Assembly (NCBI GenBank): GCA_938008535.1
Contig: CALLKF010000007.1
Location: 1 to 6,730 of the forward strand
DNA from: an uncultured Saprospirales bacterium
GTDB taxonomy: Bacteria; Bacteroidota; Bacteroidia; Chitinophagales; JADIYW01
DNA length: 6,730 nt
Direction of reading: 5' to 3'
Position numbers and translations under genes: made by a program. The notes beneath the pieces are model-generated. The model searched no databases, was not told where the DNA came from, and worked only from the letters and a program-made list of their open reading frames with translations. Below, piece by piece: positions 1-6,091 of this stretch. The stretch's first letter is position 1. Each line of letters opens with the position of its first letter.

Positions 1-1
1 A

Positions 2-100
2 CCACAAACGATAGAAGATGTTGCTGCAACTGTAATTGACAGAGTGATTGATCTGTGTGGTCTTGAAAATGAAAGTTATCGTTGGAATGATGGAAAGTGA
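2..100 (+). CDS. ubiX: UbiX-family flavin prenyltransferase, C-terminal fragment (5' end outside window)
   Basis: The reading frame from base 2 is open to the TGA at 98-100 and encodes 32 residues beginning P-Q-T-I-E-D-V and continuing with an amphipathic helix (A-A-T-V-I-D-R-V-I-D-L) and L-E-N-E-S-Y-R-W. This pattern (P-x-T-I-E-D, helix with V-x-D-R-V-x-D, L-x-N, then R-W) is what I expect at the C-terminus of UbiX flavin prenyltransferases. These enzymes join a dimethylallyl group to reduced FMN to make prenyl-FMN, the cofactor of UbiD-type decarboxylases; they are cytosolic. Only the tail is present, so no active-site residue can be checked. It converges on the membrane-protein gene at 127-1674, with 26 nt between the two stop codons and no hairpin terminator. 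The family call rests on a short stretch; the reading frame itself is secure. Confidence 0.7.
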   Translation, partial: PQTIEDVAATVIDRVIDLCGLENESYRWNDGK

Positions 101-122
101 AAGTGAGAATGAAAGTGAAAGT
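93..122. repeat. Imperfect hexanucleotide tandem repeat (GAAAGT, five units)
   Basis: Five consecutive 6-bp units are visible: GAAAGT, GAAAGT, GAGAAT, GAAAGT, GAAAGT, followed by a G. The first two units contain the last codon and the TGA stop of the ubiX fragment, and the array fills most of the gap to the convergent gene. It has no dyad symmetry, so it is not an intrinsic terminator. It looks like a slippage-type simple repeat. Confidence 0.75.
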
Positions 123-126
123 GTTT

Positions 127-1674
127 TTATTTTGCTTTATAAATCTCAAAATAATTATAATCTTCAATTTTAGTGGTGTTGTTTTTTACAAAACGAATAA
201 TTGGATAATCTAAACCGTTATTTGGAATTTGTGATAAACTATCTTGAATTTGTGCAGTTTGATAAATTGCAATTGCAAAAATCAATGACGAATCATTTCC
301 AATTTTTGAAGTGACTTTTTGCAAGATTTTTTCATTCGGAATTTCTGTTTTATTTGGCCATTCCGTTAGTAATTTTGAATGATGTGAATGTAAAATATTG
401 CAAGCTGTAAAATCTGGAATCACTATTATGTTTGGATATTTCTTTTTCAAAAGATTTAATTCTACCAAAACTTTATAAGTAGTAAGATTGGTTTTAATTC
501 CACAAGCACCATTTACAATACCATCTAATTTATAGGTTAAATTTTTGGCTGGTAAATCACGATAGATGTTTTGTGTTCGAACGAAATAGAACGAAATACA
601 TGAAATTAAAACGAATGTAAAAAGTATTTTATCAGTTGATTTTTTTTGATTAAAAATATTCAAAAGAAACAGAGAAATAATTCCGCCAATAAACAATGCT
701 GGTGAATTATAACCAACAGAAATAGAAACACACCAACCAATTAGTAACGTTATAAATGGAATCGTTATTAATTCTTTTTTTTGTGCTTTATAAATTAAAT
801 CGCCAATAATAATTCCAATAAAAACGAATCCAAATTTTCCGTGATAATGATTGGTTGATAAAAATACAATAGCGAAAACAAGTAAAGCAACTGCCAAATA
901 AATCTTGTTTATTTTTAGTTGATTATAAATATAGGCACCAATTATTCCAACGTAAATTAATGGATTTAAAACATAAGCAAACACACCTACTTTCAATAAT
1001 TCATTATGTCCGGAAAGTTGTGTTCTTAAATCTTCAAAACCGCCAAAGTAACTGATAATACTGATGTATAGCGCAATAGGCAAAAATCCAATTATGGTAT
1101 TTGAAACTATTTTTCTTCTTCCAAATAAAAATAAAGTGAACGGCAAAATCACTAAATAATTCTGCTTGCACAAAGACGCAAATCCAATAAAAAAGAAACC
1201 AACAAAAGCGTATTTTTTTTCTGAAATAATAAAATTCAAACCAATCATACACATCAATAAACCATCAATAGTATGTAACACTGAACAAGGAAAATAATGT
1301 ACATTGAATATAAAACACACGATAACAAGCGTGTATTTGTTTAGTAATGAAATTTCAGTTTTTGTAAAATTAATTACAAAGCGAATCCATAAAAAAGCAA
1401 TTAAAATTTGTTCTAACCAAAACACAAATCGAGAAATTAAAAAGAAATAGTTTTTAGAAAAAAGCAATTCTGGAATATGCAAATATGCATAACCAAGTGG
1501 TCGTACTGAAGAAAAATCTACATGTGGAATTTGTCCATGCAACACACGATTCGTAGCAGACAATACAAATCCTTCATCTGTTGGATTGAAACCGTATGCA
1601 GAAAAAAGAAGATGACAAACAGTAGCAGTACATAAAATAAAAAATAGATCTGATACTGTGCCTTTTTTAATCAT
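127..1674 (-). CDS. Polytopic GT-C-like membrane protein, putative lipid-linked-sugar glycosyltransferase
   Basis: The 515-residue protein starts at ATG 1672-1674 and ends with TAA. The first hydrophobic helix covers about residues 9-26. It is followed by an extracytoplasmic loop with N-P-T-D-E-G-F (30-36) and G-Q-I-P-H-V-D-F (47-54), then R-P-L-G-Y (58-62). An acidic D-E pair plus a G-x-x-P-x-x-D-F motif just after the first helix is the signature of GT-C enzymes of the PMT/ArnT type, where the acidic residue acts in catalysis and polyprenyl-phosphate sugars are the donors. About ten or more further hydrophobic segments follow to about residue 366, including a C-K-Q-N-Y motif at 169-173. The last ~145 residues are mostly soluble. 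Function is inferred from topology and the loop motif; acceptor and sugar are unknown. It begins 6 nt after the stop of the upstream FKBP lipoprotein gene, so translation is probably coupled. Confidence 0.65.
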   Translation of the reverse strand: MIKKGTVSDLFFILCTATVCHLLFSAYGFNPTDEGFVLSATNRVLHGQIPHVDFSSVRPLGYAYLHIPELLFSKNYFFLISRFVFWLEQILIAFLWIRFVINFTKTEISLLNKYTLVIVCFIFNVHYFPCSVLHTIDGLLMCMIGLNFIISEKKYAFVGFFFIGFASLCKQNYLVILPFTLFLFGRRKIVSNTIIGFLPIALYISIISYFGGFEDLRTQLSGHNELLKVGVFAYVLNPLIYVGIIGAYIYNQLKINKIYLAVALLVFAIVFLSTNHYHGKFGFVFIGIIIGDLIYKAQKKELITIPFITLLIGWCVSISVGYNSPALFIGGIISLFLLNIFNQKKSTDKILFTFVLISCISFYFVRTQNIYRDLPAKNLTYKLDGIVNGACGIKTNLTTYKVLVELNLLKKKYPNIIVIPDFTACNILHSHHSKLLTEWPNKTEIPNEKILQKVTSKIGNDSSLIFAIAIYQTAQIQDSLSQIPNNGLDYPIIRFVKNNTTKIEDYNYFEIYKAK

Positions 1675-1680
1675 GGAAAC

Positions 1681-2175
1681 CTATTCAAAGTCAAGTAAAT
1701 CTACATTATATATTAAGACTGAATTAGGTGGCACCGCGCCATTTACTTCACAACCATAACCTAAACCTGACGGAATAAATAAAGTTATTTTTCCTCCTTT
1801 TTTTATCAATGGAACGCCATCTTGCCAACCTTTAATTAGTTTATCTAACTCAAATTGTTTTGGAATTCCATTTGTTGAACTAAATACTGTTCCGTTTAGT
1901 AAATACGCTTTATAATTCACTAAAACCTTATTGCTAATATTTGGATTAGAACCTGTTCCTAAAAATGTTATGTGGTAATATAAACCAGTTGATATTGAAT
2001 CTAAGGTAATGCTACTATCTGCTGCATATTTCAAAATTGCCAGTTTATCAACTATTGCAACAGAATCTCTGTATGCTTGGTTGCTACAAGGAGATTCAGT
2101 CGTTAATTCTTTGTATTTATCACACGAAAATAATAAACCAATTAGCGCAAAAAATAAAATAGTAGCTCTTTTCAT
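1681..2175 (-). CDS. FKBP-type peptidyl-prolyl cis-trans isomerase lipoprotein, with active-site substitution
   Basis: The 164-residue protein has a lipoprotein signal peptide: K-R, a hydrophobic stretch at 5-16, and lipobox L-F-S-C with the lipidated cysteine at 18. After a linker, an FKBP domain spans about 64-164. By alignment to human FKBP12 from memory, Tyr88 matches Tyr26, Phe98 Phe36, Leu113-Ile114 Val55-Ile56, Trp117 Trp59, Tyr140 Tyr82 and Tyr156 Phe99. The position of FKBP12 Asp37, important for catalysis, is Ser99 here (V-F-S-S-T). The hallmark segments G-W-Q-D-G-V (116-121), I-P-S-G-L-G-Y-G (134-141) and V-P-P-N (148-151) are kept. The fold is clear, but isomerase activity may be weak and the protein may act as an envelope chaperone. 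Cys30 and Cys142 are additional cysteines in the exported part. It lies 142 nt after a paralogue and 6 nt before the GT-C-like gene. The start fits the signal peptide. Confidence 0.88.
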   Translation of the reverse strand: MKRATILFFALIGLLFSCDKYKELTTESPCSNQAYRDSVAIVDKLAILKYAADSSITLDSISTGLYYHITFLGTGSNPNISNKVLVNYKAYLLNGTVFSSTNGIPKQFELDKLIKGWQDGVPLIKKGGKITLFIPSGLGYGCEVNGAVPPNSVLIYNVDLLDFE

Positions 2176-2317
2176 CTGTTGTTTTGTTGTTTTTTGTCGA
2201 GATTTTAAGATTTATTTATTTTATGTCGTAGAATTTAATTTCGCAAATCATCAATTATAAATGTGTAATTACTTTGCATAGTCTAATACAGATTTATTTT
2301 GATTATTATATCAATGA

Positions 2318-2767
2318 TTAACGAACGCCAACCAACGAAATATCAAAAATCAATACTGAATTTTTAGGTATTGATGTAATTTCCTGATCTTTATAACCTA
2401 ATGCAGATGGAATTAATAATTTTATTTTGCCATTGTTTTTAATTAATGGCAAACCTTCTTGCCAGCCAAGAACTAAGCTTGAAAGTTTTAATTCTACTGG
2501 TGCGCCTGCTGTTTGGTCAAATACTTTTCCATCTGTTAAATAACCTCTATAACCAACAGTTACAAATGAATTGATATTAGGAACACGACCTGTACCTGAG
2601 TCTGCTATCACATAAAACAAACCTGAAGCAGTAGAATCTGCTACTAAACTGCTGTCTATTATGTATTGTCTAATAATTGCTCTGTCAATTTCTGTGTAAT
2701 CAGTAGTATTTTTCTTACATGAAAAAATTGCAATTGGTAATAAAAGTAAGAATAGATATTTTTTCAT
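2318..2767 (-). CDS. FKBP-type peptidyl-prolyl cis-trans isomerase lipoprotein
   Basis: The 149-residue protein has a short lipoprotein signal (K-K, then hydrophobic 4-15) and lipobox I-F-S-C with Cys17 as the lipidation site. After Cys17 come K-K-N, with no clear acidic surface-export tag. The FKBP domain covers about 49-149. Compared with FKBP12 from memory, Tyr73 matches Tyr26, Phe83-Asp84 match Phe36-Asp37, Trp102 matches Trp59, Tyr125 matches Tyr82 and Phe141 matches Phe99. The main pocket residues are therefore retained, unlike in the neighbouring paralogue at 1681-2175. One deviation is G-Y-K-D at 124-127, where the usual Tyr-Gly is Tyr-Lys. It likely helps fold exported proteins at the periplasmic or outer membrane. 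It follows the carboxylase gene by 76 nt with no visible terminator or TAnnTTTG box in between, so read-through from that gene is likely. Confidence 0.9.
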   Translation of the reverse strand: MKKYLFLLLLPIAIFSCKKNTTDYTEIDRAIIRQYIIDSSLVADSTASGLFYVIADSGTGRVPNINSFVTVGYRGYLTDGKVFDQTAGAPVELKLSSLVLGWQEGLPLIKNNGKIKLLIPSALGYKDQEITSIPKNSVLIFDISLVGVR

Positions 2768-2843
2768 TTTTTTTGAATTTGTAGTTCGTGAAATTAGTCT
2801 TTTTCGTTTTAGAAAAATGTTATTTTATTTAAATAGTTTTTAA

Positions 2844-4469
2844 TTACGTTTGCATCACACCAACGTTAAACTTCTCTACAGGTGCATTGTTGGCAGCTTC
2901 AATTCCAATAGAAATCCATTTACGTGTTTCCAACGGATCAATCACAGCATCTACCCATAAACGAGCTGCTGCATAATATGGCGTAGTCGTTTTGTCGTAA
3001 TGATCTTTTATATCTTTTAAGATTTTTGCTTTTTCTTCCGGATTCATTGTTTCCGCACCTTTGGCTTCCAACGTACCAACTTGCATTTGCAAAATAGTGT
3101 TGGCTGCTTGAGCGCCACCCATTACTGCAATTTTTGCAGAAGGCCAAGCTACAATTAAGCGTGGATCGTAAGCTTTGCCACACATCGCGTAGTTACCTGC
3201 GCCGTAAGAGTTTCCTGTGATAACCGTAAATTTCGGAACGGTTGAATTGGAAACTGCGTTTACCAATTTTGCACCGTCTTTGATAATGCCACCTTGTTCG
3301 CTTCGTGAACCAACCATAAAACCAGTAACATCTTGCATAAACAACAACGGAATTTTTTTCTGATTACATAACATAATAAAACGCGCAGCTTTGTCAGCCG
3401 AATCAGAATAGATAACGCCACCAATTTGTACTTCGCCTTTTTTGCTTTTTACAACAGAACGTTGATTGGCAACAATGCCAACACTCCAACCATCCATGCG
3501 TGCATAACAAGTAACAATAGTTTGTCCGTAATCTTCTTTGTATTCTGTGAATTCAGAATCATCCACTATTCTTTTTATTACTTCTCGAACATCATACGGT
3601 TTGGTGGTAGAAAAAATTCCGTACAATTCTTTTTCTACTGCTTTTGGTTTTTTAGGTTTAATTCTGTCGAAACCAGCCGTTTCAAATTTTCCGTATTTAT
3701 CAATTAATTTTTTGATGGTATCTAATGCTTCTTTGTCGTCTTTTACTTTGTAATCGCAAACGCCGCTGAGTGCAGTTTGTGTTTCTGCGCCACCTAATGT
3801 TTCTTTGTCAACCGTTTCGCCAATCGCAGATTTCACTAAATAAGGACCAGCCAAAAAGATGCTGCCTGTTCCTTCTACAATTATACTTTCATCACTCATA
3901 ATTGGCAAATATGCACCACCAGCCACACAGCTACCCATGATTGCAGAAATTTGCGGAATTCCCATCGATGACATCTTTGCATTGTTTCTGAAAACGCGAC
4001 CAAAGTTTTCTTTATCAGGAAAAATTTCGTCTTGCAATGGCAAATACACGCCTGCGCTATCTACCAAATAAATTACAGGTAAACGGTTTTCCATCGCAAT
4101 TTCTTGCGCTCGTAAATTCTTTTTTCCAGCTATTGGAAACCACGCACCTGCTTTCACCGTAGCATCGTTGGCAACAATCATGCATTGTCTACCAGAAACA
4201 TAACCAATACCAGCCACCACACCACCAGAAGGACAACCACCAATTTCCTGATACATTTCATCGCCAACTAAAGCAGCAATTTCTAAGAAAGTAGAGTTTT
4301 TATCGGTAAGATATTCGATGCGCTCTCGTGCAGTGAGTTTCCCTTTTTTGTGTTCGGAATCAATCTTCTTTTGGCCACCACCAAGATATATTTTTTCGAG
4401 TTTGGCTTTCAGTTCATCTACAGCCAATCGCATGTAGTCTTCATTTAGATTAAAATCGATATCTGTCAT
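2844..4469 (-). CDS. Acyl-CoA carboxylase, carboxyltransferase (beta) subunit, methylcrotonyl-CoA carboxylase-like
   Basis: This 541-residue cytosolic subunit is predicted to move CO2 from carboxybiotin to an acyl-CoA. It is a full-length crotonase-fold carboxyltransferase with two halves. The N half has K-L-T-A-R-E-R (44-50), D-S-A-G-V-Y-L-P (137-144), the oxyanion loop G-S-C-V-A-G-G-A-Y (179-187) and G-S-I-F-L-A-G-P-Y-L-V-K (202-213). The C half has Q-D-V-T-G-F-M-V-G (379-387), the oxyanion loop G-N-S-Y-G-A-G-N-Y-A-M (419-429) and M-G-G-A-Q-A-A (450-456). The Y-L-P after D-S-A-G and the F-P-D-K-E-N-F-G-R segment (150-158) resemble methylcrotonyl-CoA carboxylase beta more than propionyl-CoA carboxylase beta (usually D-S-G-G-A-R-I). 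The substrate stays uncertain, since many Bacteroidota homologues are untested. No biotin carboxylase or BCCP gene is adjacent. The start at 4467-4469 gives the usual N-terminus and has no Shine-Dalgarno sequence. Confidence 0.93.
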   Translation of the reverse strand: MTDIDFNLNEDYMRLAVDELKAKLEKIYLGGGQKKIDSEHKKGKLTARERIEYLTDKNSTFLEIAALVGDEMYQEIGGCPSGGVVAGIGYVSGRQCMIVANDATVKAGAWFPIAGKKNLRAQEIAMENRLPVIYLVDSAGVYLPLQDEIFPDKENFGRVFRNNAKMSSMGIPQISAIMGSCVAGGAYLPIMSDESIIVEGTGSIFLAGPYLVKSAIGETVDKETLGGAETQTALSGVCDYKVKDDKEALDTIKKLIDKYGKFETAGFDRIKPKKPKAVEKELYGIFSTTKPYDVREVIKRIVDDSEFTEYKEDYGQTIVTCYARMDGWSVGIVANQRSVVKSKKGEVQIGGVIYSDSADKAARFIMLCNQKKIPLLFMQDVTGFMVGSRSEQGGIIKDGAKLVNAVSNSTVPKFTVITGNSYGAGNYAMCGKAYDPRLIVAWPSAKIAVMGGAQAANTILQMQVGTLEAKGAETMNPEEKAKILKDIKDHYDKTTTPYYAAARLWVDAVIDPLETRKWISIGIEAANNAPVEKFNVGVMQT

Positions 4470-4555
4470 GATGTAAAAGTAAGAAGATAAACGCTAATAG
4501 CCAAAAAACTGGTTTTGATAATTGATTTTTAGGTAATCTATTCTTCTTATTGCAG

Positions 4556-4576
4556 TTGTTGGTTTACTACCAACAA
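4556..4576. repeat. Perfect 8-bp inverted repeat with 5-nt spacer in the carboxylase leader
   Basis: The left arm TTGTTGGT (4556-4563) and right arm ACCAACAA (4569-4576) are exact reverse complements around TTACT. No T-tract follows on the minus strand, so it is not a standard terminator. It lies 87-107 nt upstream of the carboxylase start and just downstream of the candidate -7 box. It could be a repressor operator at the transcription start or a 5' leader hairpin; the sequence cannot decide. Confidence 0.55.
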
Positions 4577-4585
4577 ACCACTTTC

Positions 4586-4616
4586 CAAACATACTGCACC
4601 AACCAATAAATAAAAA
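4586..4616 (-). promoter_or_regulatory. Candidate Bacteroidota-type promoter for the carboxylase gene
   Basis: On the minus strand 4586-4593 reads TATGTTTG, an exact match to the -7 consensus TAnnTTTG. Nineteen bases upstream (4613-4616) the minus strand is TTTT, a partial match to the TTTG -33 element; these bases belong to the A/T tract of the neighbouring terminator. Transcription would start near 4580, giving a leader of about 110 nt. Confidence 0.4.
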
Positions 4617-4645
4617 AATCCATCGCGCACACGATGGATTTTTTA
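4612..4645. terminator. Bidirectional intrinsic terminator
   Basis: The stem TCCATCG (4619-4625) pairs with CGATGGA (4632-4638) around loop CGCACA. It is flanked by seven A on the left and six T on the right, which extend the pairing to about 13 bp and give a U-tract on either strand. It is the second stop for leftward transcription from the gene at 4782-5696 and would also block rightward antisense transcription out of the carboxylase region. Confidence 0.85.
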
Positions 4646-4732
4646 GTCATGATTCCAAAAGTCTTGGCTCTTGGTTCCCAATGCCTTGTTTCGCCTCTCA
4701 CAAAACAATAGCACAAACCTCAAACTTCAAAC

Positions 4733-4753
4733 AAAAAGCTCGCTTTCGCGAGC
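4733..4753 (-). terminator. Intrinsic terminator of the helical/beta-domain gene, GAAA tetraloop
   Basis: Read on the minus strand, the stem GCTCGC closes a GAAA (GNRA) tetraloop with GCGAGC and is followed directly by TTTTT. It lies 28 nt downstream of the TAA of the gene at 4782-5696. The plus strand has no U-tract after the stem, so it works in the leftward direction only. Confidence 0.88.
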
Positions 4754-4781
4754 CCAATTAAAACCCATAAAAAATTATATT

Positions 4782-5696
4782 TTAAACCATTACTTCCAGT
4801 ATAAAATCTCTAACAGTGTCCTCACCTTTCACTATCGTAACATCATTCACCTCCACTTCTGTATAGCCATCCAACGATACACGCATTGAATAAACATCTG
4901 GTAAAAGCGGCAATTCATACATACCATTCCCATCAGTCGTAGTCATAAAAGGCGTATCAATTATTTCCACCAAAGCATTCGGAAGCACATGCATCGTTTC
5001 CGCACCTTTCACCACACCAGTCAAAATACCTTTGTTCTTAGCTGTCTTTCCATGCAAATCATAAATGCGTCGTGCGTTTTTATACAACGTAAAAAACTTA
5101 GGTTCTGTTTTGCGCAATACCTGCATCGCATTATCCAACCGCTGACGTAAAAAATTACTCATCTCTTTAATTATATCTTTCAAATCCGAAGTCGCACCTT
5201 TGCGTTGCTCCATAGCAAGTGTAGGTGCAGCAACTGCCGCTTGGTATTTCGTCAAGGCAGTAGTAAAATCATCCATTACCGCAACAGTCACATCATAATC
5301 TACCAAGGCAACAGCATAATTCGTAGCATTCGTTTGTATAATCTGTGCCACACGTTGCAGATTTCCATCACGCATGCGCTCAAACTCACTTTCTGAATAA
5401 TCAATCGCACCATACAGCACATCATTTCCAGTATCGGTTGCAAAATCTTGCATCAGTTTAGAAACAATACTCATTTCAACAGCAAGGTTATGCTTCAGTT
5501 TTGCTTTCTGCACTGCCTCACCTTTAATTTGCAGAAGCTGTTCCAAAGCAATGCCATTAAGTTCGAGGCAATAATCTTTATATTTTAAATAGGCATTGTT
5601 CAAACCCACATGCGGCGTTATCAATGCAATGTTTCGTTCGCAGGCAACCAGTACAGTAGTAAACATACTAATCTGGTTTTCTTGTCGTCCTCGCAT
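4782..5696 (-). CDS. Helical protein with C-terminal carboxypeptidase-regulatory-like beta domain, function unknown
   Basis: The protein has 304 residues. Residues 1-215 appear almost wholly alpha-helical, with long amphipathic stretches (about 40-85, 103-165, 168-215) rich in Ala, Leu, Lys and Glu, as in a helical bundle. After a K-T-A-K-N-K linker (217-222), residues 223-304 match the carboxypeptidase regulatory-like (CarboxypepD_reg/DUF4480-type) beta-sandwich: G-I-L-T-G-V-V (223-229), P-N-A-L-V-E-I (239-245), T-T-D-G-N-G-M-Y-E-L-P (253-263), Y-S-M-R-V-S-L-D-G-Y (269-278), then final strands. These domains usually occur on exported or surface proteins, yet no signal peptide or membrane segment is seen. 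Met11 is an alternative start, but the first ATG fits the predicted promoter with a leader of about 35 nt. The gene is single, ended by two terminators. I do not recognise the N-terminal family. Confidence 0.75.
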   Translation of the reverse strand: MRGRQENQISMFTTVLVACERNIALITPHVGLNNAYLKYKDYCLELNGIALEQLLQIKGEAVQKAKLKHNLAVEMSIVSKLMQDFATDTGNDVLYGAIDYSESEFERMRDGNLQRVAQIIQTNATNYAVALVDYDVTVAVMDDFTTALTKYQAAVAAPTLAMEQRKGATSDLKDIIKEMSNFLRQRLDNAMQVLRKTEPKFFTLYKNARRIYDLHGKTAKNKGILTGVVKGAETMHVLPNALVEIIDTPFMTTTDGNGMYELPLLPDVYSMRVSLDGYTEVEVNDVTIVKGEDTVRDFILEVMV

Positions 5697-5737
5697 AATT
5701 TTTAATTTTAATAGTTAACAATAAATTTTAATTTCTA

Positions 5738-5769
5738 CAAGAATATGCGCTTCATCTTTATTTTTCAAA
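5738..5769 (-). promoter_or_regulatory. Candidate Bacteroidota-type promoter for the gene at 4782-5696
   Basis: On the minus strand TTTG (5766-5769) is followed after 20 bases by TATTCTTG (5738-5745), one mismatch from TAnnTTTG. Spacing and both boxes fit the Bacteroidota sigma factor pattern. The start of transcription would be near 5732, about 35 nt upstream of the ATG at 5694-5696. Confidence 0.45.
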
Positions 5770-5790
5770 ACAACCATAATAAATCATAGC

Positions 5791-5835
5791 TATAATAGAT
5801 AAACGCACAATATGTCTATTTATTGTGCTATTATA
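5791..5835. repeat. Imperfect two-part inverted repeat in the divergent region
   Basis: The inner arms GCACAATA (5805-5812) and TATTGTGC (5821-5828) are exact reverse complements around an 8-nt loop. The outer arms TATAATA (5791-5797) and TATTATA (5829-5835) are also exact complements. The left side carries a 7-nt bulge (5798-5804) and the right side none, so a 15-bp stem interrupted by one bulge can form. No U-tract follows. It sits just upstream of the candidate leftward promoter, as an operator or activator site would; a structured RNA or cruciform is also possible. Confidence 0.6.
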
Positions 5836-6055
5836 AAGAATACGAAAACCTTAACATTTATTTAGAAATACATCTGTATATAACCGCTTACTCAATAGAA
5901 CGACCGTTTAATCATTTGCTTGGACATCTGCAAAAAAAACACATCTAAAATTACAATTATAAGAAGTGGTTGATTATATTTGAAGAATAACACTATCAAA
6001 TGGCGAAAATAAGCAAGTGGCTATATATACAAAATCATAAGTATATTATATATAA

Positions 6056-6063
6056 TAGGTTTG
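6056..6063 (+). promoter_or_regulatory. Candidate -7 box (TAGGTTTG) for the right-edge gene
   Basis: TAGGTTTG matches TAnnTTTG and would place the transcription start near 6070, about 22 nt before the ATG at 6092. No TTTG is found at the expected -33 position, so this rests on one box. A second match, TATATTTG at 5975-5982, also lacks a clear -33 partner. Confidence 0.3.
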
Positions 6064-6091
6064 TTTTTAAAAACCAATACAATTATTAGAT

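Larger units (their letters stand above)
4470..4781. other. Gene-free spacer between two leftward genes (312 nt)
   Basis: No convincing coding frame is seen. Reading leftward as transcription runs, it holds a GAAA-loop terminator, a second bidirectional terminator, a candidate promoter and a short inverted repeat in the predicted carboxylase leader; each is listed separately. The part between the terminators contains a 7-bp-period word repeat (TCTTGG at 4662-4667 and 4669-4674) and otherwise nothing I recognise. Confidence 0.7.
5697..6091. other. Divergent AT-rich control region (395 nt)
   Basis: This spacer separates the leftward gene starting at 5696 from the rightward gene starting at 6092. 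Stops are frequent in all frames and I see no gene. It contains a candidate leftward promoter (5738-5769), a large imperfect inverted repeat (5791-5835), and two rightward TAnnTTTG boxes (TATATTTG at 5975-5982 and TAGGTTTG at 6056-6063). The segment 6020-6057 is almost pure A/T with alternating TA steps, which would melt or bend easily. Nothing recognisable is seen in 5836-5970. Confidence 0.65.

Noticed and set aside
2009..2260. Open frame of 83 codons on the plus strand
   Set aside because: Its first part is antisense to the FKBP lipoprotein gene at 1681-2175 and the rest is AT-rich spacer; no promoter or ribosome binding site supports it.
2300..2317. Possible terminator hairpin after the FKBP gene at 2318-2767
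   Set aside because: The stem TTGAT/ATCAA is only 5 bp of A/T-rich pairs and is not followed by a clean U-tract on the minus strand.
4671..4889. Open frame of 72 codons on the plus strand across the terminator spacer
   Set aside because: It overlaps a well-supported terminator and the 3' end of the gene at 4782-5696, and its product shows no domain or normal composition.
5870..5946. Three copies of ACATCT (5870, 5924, 5941) as a possible iterated binding site
   Set aside because: Spacings of 54 and 17 nt are irregular, the word is short, and the flanks do not match.
6024..6057. TA-rich near-palindromes before the right-edge gene
   Set aside because: Alternating TA sequence pairs with itself in many registers, so the apparent dyad is explained by low complexity.
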